Source: Edolisoma coerulescens (lineage: Eukaryota; Chordata; Aves; Passeriformes; Campephagidae). Taken from it: 64,000 bases of DNA. The notes under the pieces are model-generated. The model saw only the letters and a program-made list of their open reading frames with translations, made no database searches and was not told the DNA's origin. Below are positions 1 to 10,880 of the stretch, piece by piece; the stretch's first letter is position 1; the number at the start of each line of letters is the position of its first letter. The position numbers were made by a program, and so were the translations under genes. Where the stretch lies: NCBI GenBank assembly GCA_013397115.1, contig VWZW01002761.1, positions 199,870-263,869 on the forward strand, written 5' to 3'.

Positions 1-1650
1 GGGCAGTTGTTTTTTGTTACAGCTGGAATATGTGTGTCTGCTTTTTAATTCAATTGAAAGTTACTGAATCAGTCAGTCTCACACGACTTTTCCTTGTTTT
101 AGCACAGACCGTCCACGTTTCCTTGGCATTCAGTACTGAGGCAGGGACACTTCTGATCAAATACAATTATCTACATATGAATTATTGGCTTGGATCAAAT
201 CCATCAGTGGAGAGGAACAGACACTTTCAAGCAGCAATTCTTTTCCATATTTCAGATGAATTGCACCCCAAAAATGACTATGTCTGTCCAGTTCTAATTC
301 AGGGAACCTGGCATGAGTACAAGTGTAAATATTTTTTCTGTCTGAAATAAGAAATAATATCCAGGTTGTGTGCCAGCCTATTATGGAGTCCTCAGTGGCA
401 AAATCTCACTCTAGAGCAGTTTGAAATGATCTGCATTTTCCATTCTCTTTGTAGCACTTCCTGTCTTACACTTTGTCTCCAGCTTCCAGACAAAAGAGCT
501 AGGATAAATGTTCCTGAATGTTTCTGCTGGCTCGACAGCTCAATAAAAGTATGATGAACCTTTTGAAGAAGATTTTTTTCCTTTATACAGGAATCAAATT
601 TATCTTATATTTAAGCCATTATCACGAAATAAAAGAATTGCCACATGGAGTTAATCAGGAAGCACTATTCTATTTTTAATTCACAGTCTACTTCAAATCA
701 TGTTAAATTGCAAGGATAGATTAAACTCTAGAAAAAAGCATCTACATTTGTATCTACCTATAGGTATCTTCATGTGTCTTGGGTGCCAAATCTGTCATTG
801 CTATCAGTGAATCCTGGAAAATAATTCAGCTGGCCATTAATAATAATAATAATAATGTTGTGTAATCTAGAGTGGGATAATTTCTCCAAGACTCTTAATT
901 ACATTAACTAGAGCATAGGCTAGAATATAAGGAGAGCTCAGAACTTCTGCTCACTGGAGGGCGTCTACACATAGATAATTCAAGCTTCTTACCCTACAAC
1001 TGAATTTCCTACTACTTGAAAATCCTCAGCTGAGAAGAGCTAACATACTCCTGAAGGTCAGATTTTCATGCATATTAGCAGTTCTAAATATAGATGGTAA
1101 AGGAGTTCAGGGTGTTTCCCCACCAATTCATGAAGATGCACATAATAAGTTGCTGTTGCTTTTATGTATCCTGCAAACAAACAAATTTTCAAGTAGGTAG
1201 TTTATTAAAGAATGAATCATTTTGTTGCCTATAAAAACAGAACCCAAAATAGAAAGACTGGGGTATGGAAAGTTTAATTATGAATTAAAGTGGATTATGC
1301 TGAAATGTTTGTTGTTCAGGAAATTACTTCTTGAAGGTAGATGCAATTTCCTTCAGCTTTCTTACTCCCTGGTAGCATTTGTGGTTGAATTGACTGCAAA
1401 ACAAATCCCTCTGAACTGCTGACTAACCCTGCAATATAGATTGGTTACTAGCACTCTGAGATTCTTCAGCTGTGAATTTACAAGACGGACTGTATGGAAC
1501 ACAGATTTAAATACCCTTAATTCAGCAAAAGTTTTTACTTTTTGTCTTTACCATGATATTGGGCACCTAATCAGTGAATAACTTACTGGGTTTTGCAAAA
1601 AGTATTTGCCTTCTATCATCCTGGTTTCAAACAGGAGCAAGTGGGTCTCT
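1..1650. other. unique AT-rich DNA, no gene seen
   Basis: No coding exon, RNA gene or recognisable mobile element is visible here. The few open frames are about 100 codons or less, resemble no family I know and have no convincing splice context. A short TAA trinucleotide run lies inside and is listed separately. Confidence 0.5.
838..856. repeat. (TAA)n microsatellite
   Basis: About six uninterrupted TAA units in AT-rich sequence. It is a simple repeat with no visible link to a mobile-element tail. Confidence 0.85.
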
Positions 1651-1652
1651 AA

Positions 1653-1772
1653 GTAGCCTGATCTAGTGGAAGACATTTCTGCTCATTGCAGGGGGGTTGG
1701 ACTAGACGGCCTCTAAAGATCCCCTTCCAACGCAAGGTATTCCATGTTTCTATGATTCTATCATAAGTAAAA
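1653..1772 (+). mobile_element. CR1 LINE, 3'-end fragment
   Basis: The sequence follows the terminal part of the avian CR1 3' UTR. It has a block like AGCCTGATCTAGTGG, then a G run leading into GGTTGGACTAGA, then a CCCTTCCAACGC block, and it finishes in the CR1 tail repeat TTTCTATGATTCTAT. Only about 120 bp remain. CR1 copies are normally 5'-truncated by incomplete reverse transcription, and this fits that pattern. It encodes nothing. Confidence 0.9.
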
Positions 1773-2124
1773 GGAAAGAAATAAAGAAATTGTATTCATA
1801 AACATATCCCAACCAATAGAGAGGAAGATAAAGGGCTCCTTCTAGATTTCAAGGTGTTCAGAGAAGAAATATGATAGTTTTTATTTTCTATCACATCATT
1901 TTCTTTTCTAATTTAGGAGTCACCAAGATCCACAATTATGTCAAGTTAACTTTATAACTATTTTCACTATTTACTATAATTACTTTATTATCTATGTTAA
2001 TTTTTTAACCTGAGCTTTTGTTCCATCCTAGCTATTTAGAATTCCTAAGTGAAACTGTGTAAATAGCTGGGCTGTAACCTTCATCCAAGTTTAAGACTAT
2101 GTCAATGACATTGTTCTTGCCATA

Positions 2125-2192
2125 TGAGCTGTCTTGATTTCCCATCGCACTTGGACTGGATGACCACTGTAAGTCCCTTCCAACTGAAATAT
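2125..2192 (+). mobile_element. CR1 LINE, degraded 3' tip
   Basis: TTGGACTGGATGACC followed by AAGTCCCTTCCAACTGAAAT matches the last part of the CR1 3' UTR. The tail then passes directly into a long ATTCT array, so the microsatellite grew from the CR1 terminal repeat. The 5' limit is uncertain because only the last 45 bases or so are clearly CR1. Confidence 0.75.
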
Positions 2193-2284
2193 TCTATTCT
2201 ATTCTGTTCTATTCTATTCTATTCTATTCTATTCTATTCTATTCTATTCTATTCTATTCTATTCTATTCTATTCTATTCTATTC
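2191..2284. repeat. (ATTCT)n pentanucleotide microsatellite, ~19 copies
   Basis: An almost perfect array of ATTCT with one interrupted unit (GTTCT) near its left end. It starts exactly where a CR1 3' tail would begin its terminal repeat. A spurious reading frame of repeated FYSIL-type residues runs through it and is not a gene. Confidence 0.97.
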
Positions 2285-4065
2285 CAAAATCCATCATAAT
2301 CGGTTTGTATCATTAGTTAATCTTTAAACACTAGCTTTTCATATCTATGTATAAGGTATAAATATGACAACTTCACTGTGGTCTGCAGAATTTTATCCCA
2401 TTTGTATGCTTTTATGAATGCTACTCAAATTTACCCCAAATGAGCATATAGCTGTAAAAGATTGCTACTGAACCCAAAATTTCCCTGTTCTGTGTGCTGG
2501 TATAATCAGAAAATATGTGAGAAGGGCAGGAAACATTATGTGTCCATTTGAAATTGCAGTTTTTGCTATATTTTTGTATATCATACTTCTTATTGATGTG
2601 CCCTATTAGGTTGTTGGCATCAGGCAAAAGATAACACTGGCATTTTTGAAAGTAGGGTTATTGACAAAGTCTGTGAGAAATTTAGGAGTTAAAGCCTTAT
2701 CAACAGAAAACCTTCTTATCCATTTCCATAACTTACATGTTTTTTAAATTTTCTTGTGCTGTTTTATCAGATTCTGTGTTCTCCAATTGTAGACAAAAAG
2801 GACACCATGACAAACCTTATTTTCACCAAAGTGTTAGTGAGGCAGGTAATGGAATAATTTATCATATTTTGCTATTTATAAAAGATCAAATGATTATGAA
2901 CTCTCAGATGAATGTATTATCTAAAATCCTTTTCACATTTCCTCAAAGAAAGCATCACAGTGTGATAGATCCCCTGTGTCTCCTTATTAGCCAGAGAATT
3001 GAATTCCAGATGTTGTCTTCAACAGTGCATGAGGGAAATAATAATCATTTTCAAAACTGACTCTCAACCTGTTGCCAGTCATGGCAGGTGAAGTAGACAG
3101 GTGTGCTTTCTCATGTCCCTTCTTGAATGTGTGGGAACCACTGTCATTGCTGAGTCCACCGTGTTTCTTATGCTGTGACACAATCCTCATGAAAAATTGC
3201 AGACGAGGATTAAAGGGATGATCAAATGAATACATGATCATCCTTCAAAGAGCAAGCTTACCTCAAAAGAGGTCGTGCTGTTTAATTTCACATTCTCAAA
3301 GGGCCCACTGTAAATCAATCATTCTTGGGTTATGCCTGAGGCAGATGAAGGTCGCAGCCTTTAGTTTGTTGTTGGTTCAGTCAAACTGAGTCCCAGTGTG
3401 GACTAGAGCTAACTAATGGTCAGATGCATAAATTAATGTTCCCCTGTATCTGAAACTCTAGGAATGAAAAGCAATCATCACTAAAATGAGATTTAGAAAT
3501 GATAAGCTATTCTTTAGGAAAAATTATAAGATTAAACAGAGATAAACACAAGATGGAAGTTAAAGAAATAAAATAAAATTTTGGGGATCATGCACAGCAC
3601 AGACACATTAAAAAATACAGTCCACAACAGTAGTCAGACTCTCCCAATGGCAATTTCACGTCTAGTAGTCAGAAGCCATCAGACTTGCTATAGGATATTG
3701 GTGTGCCTTCAACACATTATTCATGTGGAGCTCTGGCTCCTTCTTCTGCTGTGCTCTTCCTTCTTTCCTAGCATTGTCTGCTATTTCCACTCTGCAAGGC
3801 AGATGCCCCATTGCATGGCGTAGTGAAACTTAGGGATGCCCAGACCTGGACTGTTTCTGGAAGAAGGAGGACCTAACAGGCAGTGATGACAATCAGTCTT
3901 GCCAACAGACCCCAAAACACAGTCTTTCCCATAATGTGCCAAGGTTATCACAGTTGCATAGAAAACAGATACTCAATTAACCTTTTTTGTTTCAGATAGC
4001 TGAGAGTTGTGACTCCACAAAAGGTCAGTGCTTCTAAGATTCAAGATGGAAATTCCTTTACAGTA
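2285..4065. other. unique AT-rich DNA, no gene seen
   Basis: No recognisable repeat, exon or RNA gene. Open frames (up to 107 codons near 2.74-3.06 kb) look like no protein family that I know. Confidence 0.5.
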
Positions 4066-4230
4066 TAGAATCACAGAATCGTTTAGGCTGGAAAAGACAT
4101 CTAAGATCATCAAGTCTAACCATTAACCCAGGACTGCCAAGCTCACCACTAAACCATGTGCCTAAGTGTCACACCTGTACAACTTTTAAATACTTCCAGA
4201 GGTGGTGCCACAACCCTACTGCCACTCTTT
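4066..4230 (-). mobile_element. CR1 LINE, 3'-end fragment (minus strand)
   Basis: Read on plus, it opens with the reverse complement of the CR1 tail (TATAGAATCACAGAATCG). It continues through the GGCTGGAAAAGACATCTAAG and ATCATCAAGTCTAACC blocks, then ACTAAACCATGTGCCTAAGT and TTTTAAATACTTCCAGAGG. This is the typical order of a minus-strand CR1 3' UTR. Similarity fades after about 4225. It is a 5'-truncated, non-coding copy. Confidence 0.92.
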
Positions 4231-5760
4231 CCTTGCCTACACCCTCTAGAGAGTGAGATAGCAGAACAAGGGACTTTGCTAGCACACCATCCCTCTAGTA
4301 GTGCTGTGCTACCCCCAGGCTTATCTCTAGTGGCCCTGGTTTTATCCCTTTCCCCCTTGATTTGATGCTTCAAGATGAGACACTTAATCTCTTTGATTAT
4401 TGGTCTGTGTGACTGCAGTATGTGACTGTGCATGTAATGAGGAGTTCTGGCTCTCTCTGAAGTGAGCAAGGACCCCTTTCATTCCACATTAAAAGCAGAA
4501 GATGATCTCACTGCGGTCCTGGTGCAGGGCTTGGTCTCACTACACAGGCCCAGGAGAATCCCTGTAAAGTCAATCCACATGTGAACACTTGGTGTGAATT
4601 GCCACAGTCACTGTACATCTACAGATCCAGTTTCAGAGCCAGTGGCTGAGCAGCTGGCTGGCAAGACCCCTTCAAACACAGGTCTCTCCCCCTGCGTGGC
4701 ACCAGTCACGGACTTTTCTGTTCTGCTGATGTTGTGATCTCCTTTTCAAACTTTGGCTGTGGGCACAACTTAGTTTAATGGCTCCCAGCTCTCTCTTTGC
4801 TCCCTTTCTGTGTGAATGGCTTCCTTGAAGCACTTCTCCAAGTCTGTGTGGTTTTGTCCTATGCATGCACTGCACAAGAGTAGGCTGCAAGGTCAATCCC
4901 TCTTTGAAGAAGTCTCTTCTCAGATATTTTTGGATTAAATTCCAGTTCTAAGCAATCTCATTTTACTCCTGTCCTTCAGATACCTTGATTATTGCCTTTT
5001 CAGCCTTCTTTAATTTAATGGAGAAGGTTGGTACCCTGTCCATGATGACACAGATAGCGCCTCTCCCTTTTAACCTAGGGGCATTTTAAGAGCGTAAGTG
5101 ATTTCAAAGCTGCCTTTGGTGAAGTGGGCAAATGAGGAAAAAAACTCAACCAAACCACCATGCCATGAGGAAATGCATGACTGATAAGGGAATTTTGAAC
5201 TGCACATCTTCAATCCCTCATTTGAGTGCCTGGGATTTTGTGACACATAGGGCCCTCTGTCAGGGGATCCCACAACTGCAGGCAGTTATTAATAAAGAGC
5301 TTGCCATGCAGTAGTAAAAGTGATGGTCAACTCAGCAGTATTATCCCTGCATACCACCATGATTTATTTGTTTTCAGAGATAATAACTTTTTTATTTATT
5401 TGTTTTTCACTTCTGACTTTAACTACTTTAACAACAGTTTAAAAAGGAACTGGAATATTTTGTTATAGGAATAGACAAGGTACATTTTCTTTCCTTCTGA
5501 AACTGAGATTTAGATAGGACTCATGCTTTCTGAGGGTTTCATAAATCTGTGTCTTGGCTCCTCTTATACATTAATACCCTGGGCAGGCTGCTGGAAATAA
5601 CAATGACATTGATCATTTTGGCCGTGCCCTTGTGAGCCAGGAGCGTGGTGTTTTGGTCCTTCATCTTTTCATTTGCCCCATCTGGTTTAATTTGAAAGGT
5701 GCCTAATGACAGCCTGTTTTCTCTGTGGGTTCTCACTTATATGCTACTGGTGCTTTGCAG

Positions 5761-5796
5761 ATTCTGGGTTATGAAGATCTACTGCAGTCCCTTGAG
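5761..5796 (+). other. candidate microexon (unproven)
   Basis: A CTTTGCAG acceptor-like site is followed by 36 nt and then a strong donor, GAG|GTAAGTAAGT. Frame 1 is open and gives ILGYEDLLQSLE; frame 2 is also open and frame 3 has a stop. The length is a multiple of three. I do not recognise the peptide. The upstream pyrimidine tract is weak, and chance acceptor-donor pairs of this quality are expected in 64 kb, so this is only a candidate. Confidence 0.2.
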
Positions 5797-6165
5797 GTAA
5801 GTAAGTACTATTATCACTATTCAAAAAGGACAAGGGATGAGGAAATGAGGTCTAATTTGTGACCTGACAAACATCATGGTGAAGGTCTATAGAATAATTT
5901 AGAATGGAAAAAAAAAGTCTCCTAGACTATAAGTTCTTTGTCTTTAACACAGCATGGATCTTTGACTGATGCAAATAACTCTCTAATGAGCTGAGGATCA
6001 TTCTAGCTTTTGAAACAGAGAAAGACTCCCAGTGAATCAGGCTAGTCCTCCATCTCACTCAGCAGCCTGTCTCTAAAAATTACCTTTGAGGATCTAATTC
6101 AGAAGCAGACACTCTGCAGTAGGATTTTTGCTTATCCAATCACTAGGAAAAAAATTCTCCAAACC

Positions 6166-6225
6166 TTTTGTGATGAATAAATATCTGGAGCAAAGTTTTG
6201 TGATGAATAAAGGCCTGAAGCATAA
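6166..6225. repeat. 30-bp tandem duplication, two copies
   Basis: TTTTGTGATGAATAAA occurs at 6166 and again at 6196. In each copy it is followed by related sequence (CTGGAGCA, then CTGAAGCA), giving a two-copy repeat of period 30. It is a local slippage or duplication event with no visible coding role. Confidence 0.85.
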
Positions 6226-8389
6226 CTATTTTTTCTAGAATTCTTGTTTGCTTTTAACAATTACTGCTACAAAGCTGGATTTTAATGCTACCAGCTCATA
6301 TCCAACCAAAGCAACTAGGAACATGTACTCAGACGTGTTAAAGAGCCAACTATAAATTTGATTTCCTAAATTTTACAATCCATCCTTGAAGTATGCACTT
6401 ATTCACAGCTTCCACCCCTCAGAAGGCTCCAGGAAGGATGTACTGCTCTCTCAAATCCTCTGTGTTCTTCCTGGCTTCCTACTGGATGTGAATCAACCTC
6501 AAAAGAAATCTGCACGGCTATGATCTGTCTACAGTTTAACTAAAATGTCATTGGAGGATCCAGAAGTGCTCCACTTCTCAGACACAGCACAATTGTATAT
6601 CTTATGTATATTTTTCCCCTGCTCAAGAAGCATTTTTCTTTAGGCAAGGCTAAAACTGTGCAGGGATCTCTTATGGGACACAAAGATTCTTTTTCTGCTC
6701 CCAATGCCAGCTGCATTTGTTCACTTGTCAGTCTTTAATGTGAAGCGAGAGAAATGTGCACCCAAAACCAGTAACAAACTCCTGCCAGCGATAATCTCTC
6801 CCCGAATACATTTCTCAGACTAGATAGTAGCAGTGAAAATAAACTTTTAGTCATGCTGTTTAATGCAGTGCTGGTAAGTTCTATAAAACAGAAGGTTGTT
6901 TCTACCTTTTTTCCATACCACTCAGCTCAGGAAGGACCACTCTGACAGGTGAATCCAGTCAATAGCTATGCATACATTTTGTCTCAATTAAGAAAGATCA
7001 CACTGCAGCCTCCTGAGGACTCTGATTTTAATATATTAAAAGATAGATGATTTTTGAACTTGGTAGAAACCAATGCATTTTTGCCTCATCAGTAATATAC
7101 CATGTGTAAATTAGTGTCTGAATTAATGTTGTGTGGCTTCAGTGAAAAAAATATCAATGGCTTTATTACATAATAAAGTGTCCTTAATTGTTGGAGTACA
7201 GCAGCTTTATAACATACCATTATTTTTGGTAACAACCTCTGCCTTTTTATTGATCTCAAAATGTTATCAGTCAGAGCCAGATTGAAAGTAAAACTGAAGA
7301 ATAACATTACCAGGCTGATGCAATTGAGTGAAATAAATTGATGCTGGCCTGGCCTTGAATTCAAAATGAAATGTAATTAATGAGAAGATTTACAGAATAA
7401 TACATTTCCAGCTTTTGAAGCCAAATGTTCTCACTCAAAGCAATAAAACATTACATGCAATTTAACTGCATTTCTCAAACCATGAATGGCTTGTCAAGCT
7501 ACTTTTTGTTTGCTTGTTTGCTTTCTTGTGGCTTAATTAAGGAGCATCTCAAGGTACAGTTTGGAGCTACTCTAATGTCACTAAGCACTCAGCAAGTGTG
7601 GCAGGATTGGACAATGTGATGGCAAGAGACTATTAAAACATTTTCCTGTTCCCATCTGCTTAAATGCTAGGAAGAATTTTAAGAGCTGGAAAAACATAAC
7701 TGGGGAATGCCAGATATGGACTGTGATTTAGTTCCCAGTCCAGATCCTCCAGGTTCATCCACAACTCTGTAAAAATTATTTAGAGGAGAACTTAATTGGG
7801 TAACTAGACCTACACATGTCCTTAACTAATTTCTTAAATCACTGCACTGGTCTGTAATCCTTCAGGGATGGACCTTGCATCTTACCACGTCCTTAGCTCT
7901 GTCAGAACAGAAATGTTAAGAAAGAACTAGTTTAGGCTACAAATATGCAGAGCCTATACAATGACATCAAGTTTAATAACAAGAAAATAGCTATTTTGGG
8001 AGGCTATTTTGAAATCCATTGTCTGGGTTATCTTCTAAAGCTCTATACATAATAATATTGATATTCCTGATAATTGAATTCACTGTCTCACTTACTCCCT
8101 CTTTCACTCTTCCCCGGGAGGAACACTACTTGTGTAACTTTCCTATGGTTCAAAAGTTTTCAGGTATAAGCAAGCACACAAATATTTAAAATCTAGAATG
8201 AAAATGGTAACACAATTCACCTCAATTATTCACCTCAACCTGATCAGAGTGGGTGTTTTGTTCCAAGGATGTAAGAACAAGTGTGGGTGTGCCATGGTAG
8301 TGGGAATTCTAAGTCAAATTGCTGAGTTAAAAGTGAGAACCAATGTGGAGAATTGCAGAAATATTGTTAGAGACTAAAAGACTTGGTTA

Positions 8390-9035
8390 TTAAGTGGCAG
8401 ATGAAATTCAGAACAGATAAATGTAAAATGACATACATGGGGAAAAACAATCCAAACTTCACATATAAAATTATGGGCTCTGAGCTAGGTGCTATTACAC
8501 AGAAATGAAATCTTGGGGTTATAATATATAGTTTTATTGAACTCAGTGCCCATCTCTGGTAAAAAAATGCAAACTGAATGTTAAAAATTGTTATGAAAGA
8601 GAATAAACCAGAAAATACCATTATATCACCATGGAAAGAGCTGGTGTGCCTGCATCTTAAATTCTGTGTGCAGTTCTAGTCTCACTTTCAAGGGCATAAT
8701 GCTCCTAGAAAAGGGCAAGGGAACAGCAGCTCAGGTAATCAATGGTGGGATGCAGATTGCACATGAGAGTAGACTGAACAGGATGCAGCTCTTTGGGGAA
8801 AAACAGTGGAAACAGAGAGAGTGGTATAAAGGCTGTATAAATCCTTGTGGAATGCTCAAAGGGCTTGTAGGAAATAATTTTCCACTGTCTCTACCCACAC
8901 AGAACCTAGAAACTTCAATTTAAGGTACCTGGTAGCAGCTCCATAGCAAAGCAAGCAAGAAAATATTTCGTTCATCTCTGAAATTCCCTGCCACAAGGGT
9001 CTGTGTGTGTTGAAACTGTGCGTAGAGAAGACGAC
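8390..9035 (+). mobile_element. old L3-like CR1 LINE, 3' end of RT frame plus UTR
   Basis: This diverged copy is recognised from its coding relics. From 8395 the frame reads WQMKFRTDKCK followed by a segment like MGKNNPN and then YKIMGSEL, the usual order near the C-terminus of CR1/L3 reverse-transcriptase proteins. Further on come a CTGTGTGCAGTTCTAGTC block, GGTATAAAGGCTG, and a TTTTCCACTGTCTCTACCC block typical of L3-like CR1s of amniotes. In-frame stops and many substitutions make it inactive. It is much older than the CR1 tails elsewhere in the window and was probably inserted well before songbirds arose. Confidence 0.8.
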
Positions 9036-9057
9036 TGGACGAAGTCATAGAATAACA

Positions 9058-9078
9058 TAATAATAATAATAATAATAA
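9058..9078. repeat. (AAT)n microsatellite
   Basis: About seven AAT units. It lies just after the recognisable end of the old CR1 and may have grown from that element's tail. Confidence 0.85.
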
Positions 9079-10514
9079 AAACATAATGCACTGAAGGCTA
9101 ATGGGCTCAGACAGCAGATCTGGTTCAGACCGTCTCTAAGCTGCAAATTTTTGAGGAGCAGAGGACTATTCTGGCATATCATTGCTGCACAGTCTCTACG
9201 TCTGAATCCTCCTCCCAAGGAAGCTGCTGCTGGCCGTCTGTGATGACAGGACCCTAAGATGACTGAACGAGGGCAGCTGCCTTCTCACCTCTGCTTATTC
9301 TGTGTCATAAGCCATCCATCCTCAGTCACCACTATTGCCTGTTGCACATTTGCAGCAGTGATGGCTGCAGAGTTTGAAACTTCCCTGTCTGCCTTGCTAA
9401 AGCTCACGCTGTTTCCACCTCAGAACACAGCATCCAGCCTACACCAGAGTTTCAGTTGAATCCATATATTTTTTTTTATCTAAATCTGGATTTACTCTGG
9501 CCATTAGAGAGATAGAGTTTGGACAATGAATTGAGATTAAAACCTGAAAGATTAGAAAGCTGCCAAGGTTCAACAGAGCTCAGCGCTTACATTATCTCTC
9601 TCCACAAGCTGTCTAGTCCTGCTTATCCACACAGAAAATGTAAATGCATCTTTCTAAAACAACGACGAGATGAAATTCGCATTAGCAAAGCTCACTACTT
9701 CCTCTCTGGCTGAAGATTGTAGATTGGAGAAAAATGTCTAGGTTCAGCATGTAAAATGCAGCTGAAAAATTCTCCTTTTTCTGTATTTTCTCAGTATTCT
9801 CCATTCCCGCCTGGTAGTCTTTCTGCCCACCACCCACTTCCTACAAGTTTCTTATCTGTGTATTCTTGAACTTATCACTGCAAAATTGAATTCTCCTTTG
9901 CAGTGGAAGTGGTAGAAACCCAGCCTGCACTAAAGGAAAAAAAAAAATACTATTCAATTTGTTCAGAACTGCTGTGCAAATAAAAACAAGAAGAAAAAGA
10001 CTGATTAAAATGAAACTCCCAGCAGTAGATTTTTGCATTGAGTTGAAATTTGTTTCTCCTGAAGCACACTGTCTGAAAGTTTCTCTCTGTTTATCAGCTG
10101 AAGTAATTCTCTTCCTCCAGAATTCATCTGAATTCACACTTGTCAGCTTAAAGATGACTGAGGGCGAAATTCCATCCTATTTTATTAAGTGTAGCAATGC
10201 AGTAAGAAGAAATGAGATGTCTTCCCACTTACTTGGTATGCTCACCTGGAATTTGGGGCAGTCTCTTTCAGGAGTGAAGAGAAGAAAAAGCCGTTTTCTT
10301 TTTGCTCTTCTTGTGTTTGCATAAAATATGGTTCCCAGTATGCTTGCTACGAAGTTTTACAACTGAAGTTTAAAGCCAGAATTCCTGTTTTCATGGATGA
10401 CTTCATCTTCAGTGAGTAAATGAACTCCTTACAGTCAAGTTAAACATCAAGTATATACATAGACCTTGCTTTCATCATTAGAAAATGTCCAGATACTTGA
10501 AATGACAGGGTAAA
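9079..10514. other. unique DNA, no gene seen
   Basis: No recognisable element. A 121-codon open frame at 9959-10324 (plus) has no family resemblance and overlaps a 98-codon frame on the other strand, as chance frames often do. Confidence 0.45.
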
Positions 10515-10880
10515 GACCCAGCCAATGAGTCTGCCTAGCCTGGTACTCTGTCCCCGGAAGTGCCAATAGGAGATGCCATTGAGTGATAGCATGTGTGCCT
10601 GGCCACCTTCTGCAGTCCTTTTCCCTCATATTCCCTGCAACAACTGTAATCATTGGATAGCATGGCTTCCTAATTCCTACTTTTGTTCCTGGATGTCTTG
10701 GCTGTGAATTTGCCTAAACTGCTTTTGAACCTGCTGATGCTACCTGGCTCCCCCACCTTCTGCAACAACAAATTCCAGGAGCATGTAAAGAACATCCTTT
10801 TATTTATTTTAAAATCACCTTTTAGCAGTTTCCATGAATGTCCTGTGTTTCAAGTACAGAAGGATTCCGAAAGGACAACA
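10515..10880 (-). mobile_element. old L3-like CR1 LINE fragment (minus strand)
   Basis: On plus, the block GAATTTGCCTAAACTGC, then TTTTGAACCTGCTGATGC, ACAAATTCCAGGAGCATG and TTTATTTTAAAATCACC follows the reverse complement of the L3-like CR1 3' region (C-terminal RT codons into UTR). To its left, CCTGGTACTCTGTCCCC and GTGCCAATAGGAGATGC fit that element's 3' UTR. It is diverged and non-coding. Its age class looks like that of the 8.4-9.0 kb copy, but it lies in the opposite orientation. Confidence 0.68.

Larger units (their letters stand above)
4231..8389. other. unique DNA, no gene seen
   Basis: About 4 kb with no confident mobile element. It contains a 30-bp tandem duplication near 6.17 kb and a 36-nt stretch at 5761-5796 with splice-site consensus on both sides, both listed separately. 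A homeodomain-motif-rich block lies near 7.37-7.56 kb. No coding gene is supported. Confidence 0.45.

Noticed and set aside
2124..2327. Frame with repeated FYSIL residues, resembling a repeat protein.
   Set aside because: It is the (ATTCT)n array that grew from a CR1 tail.
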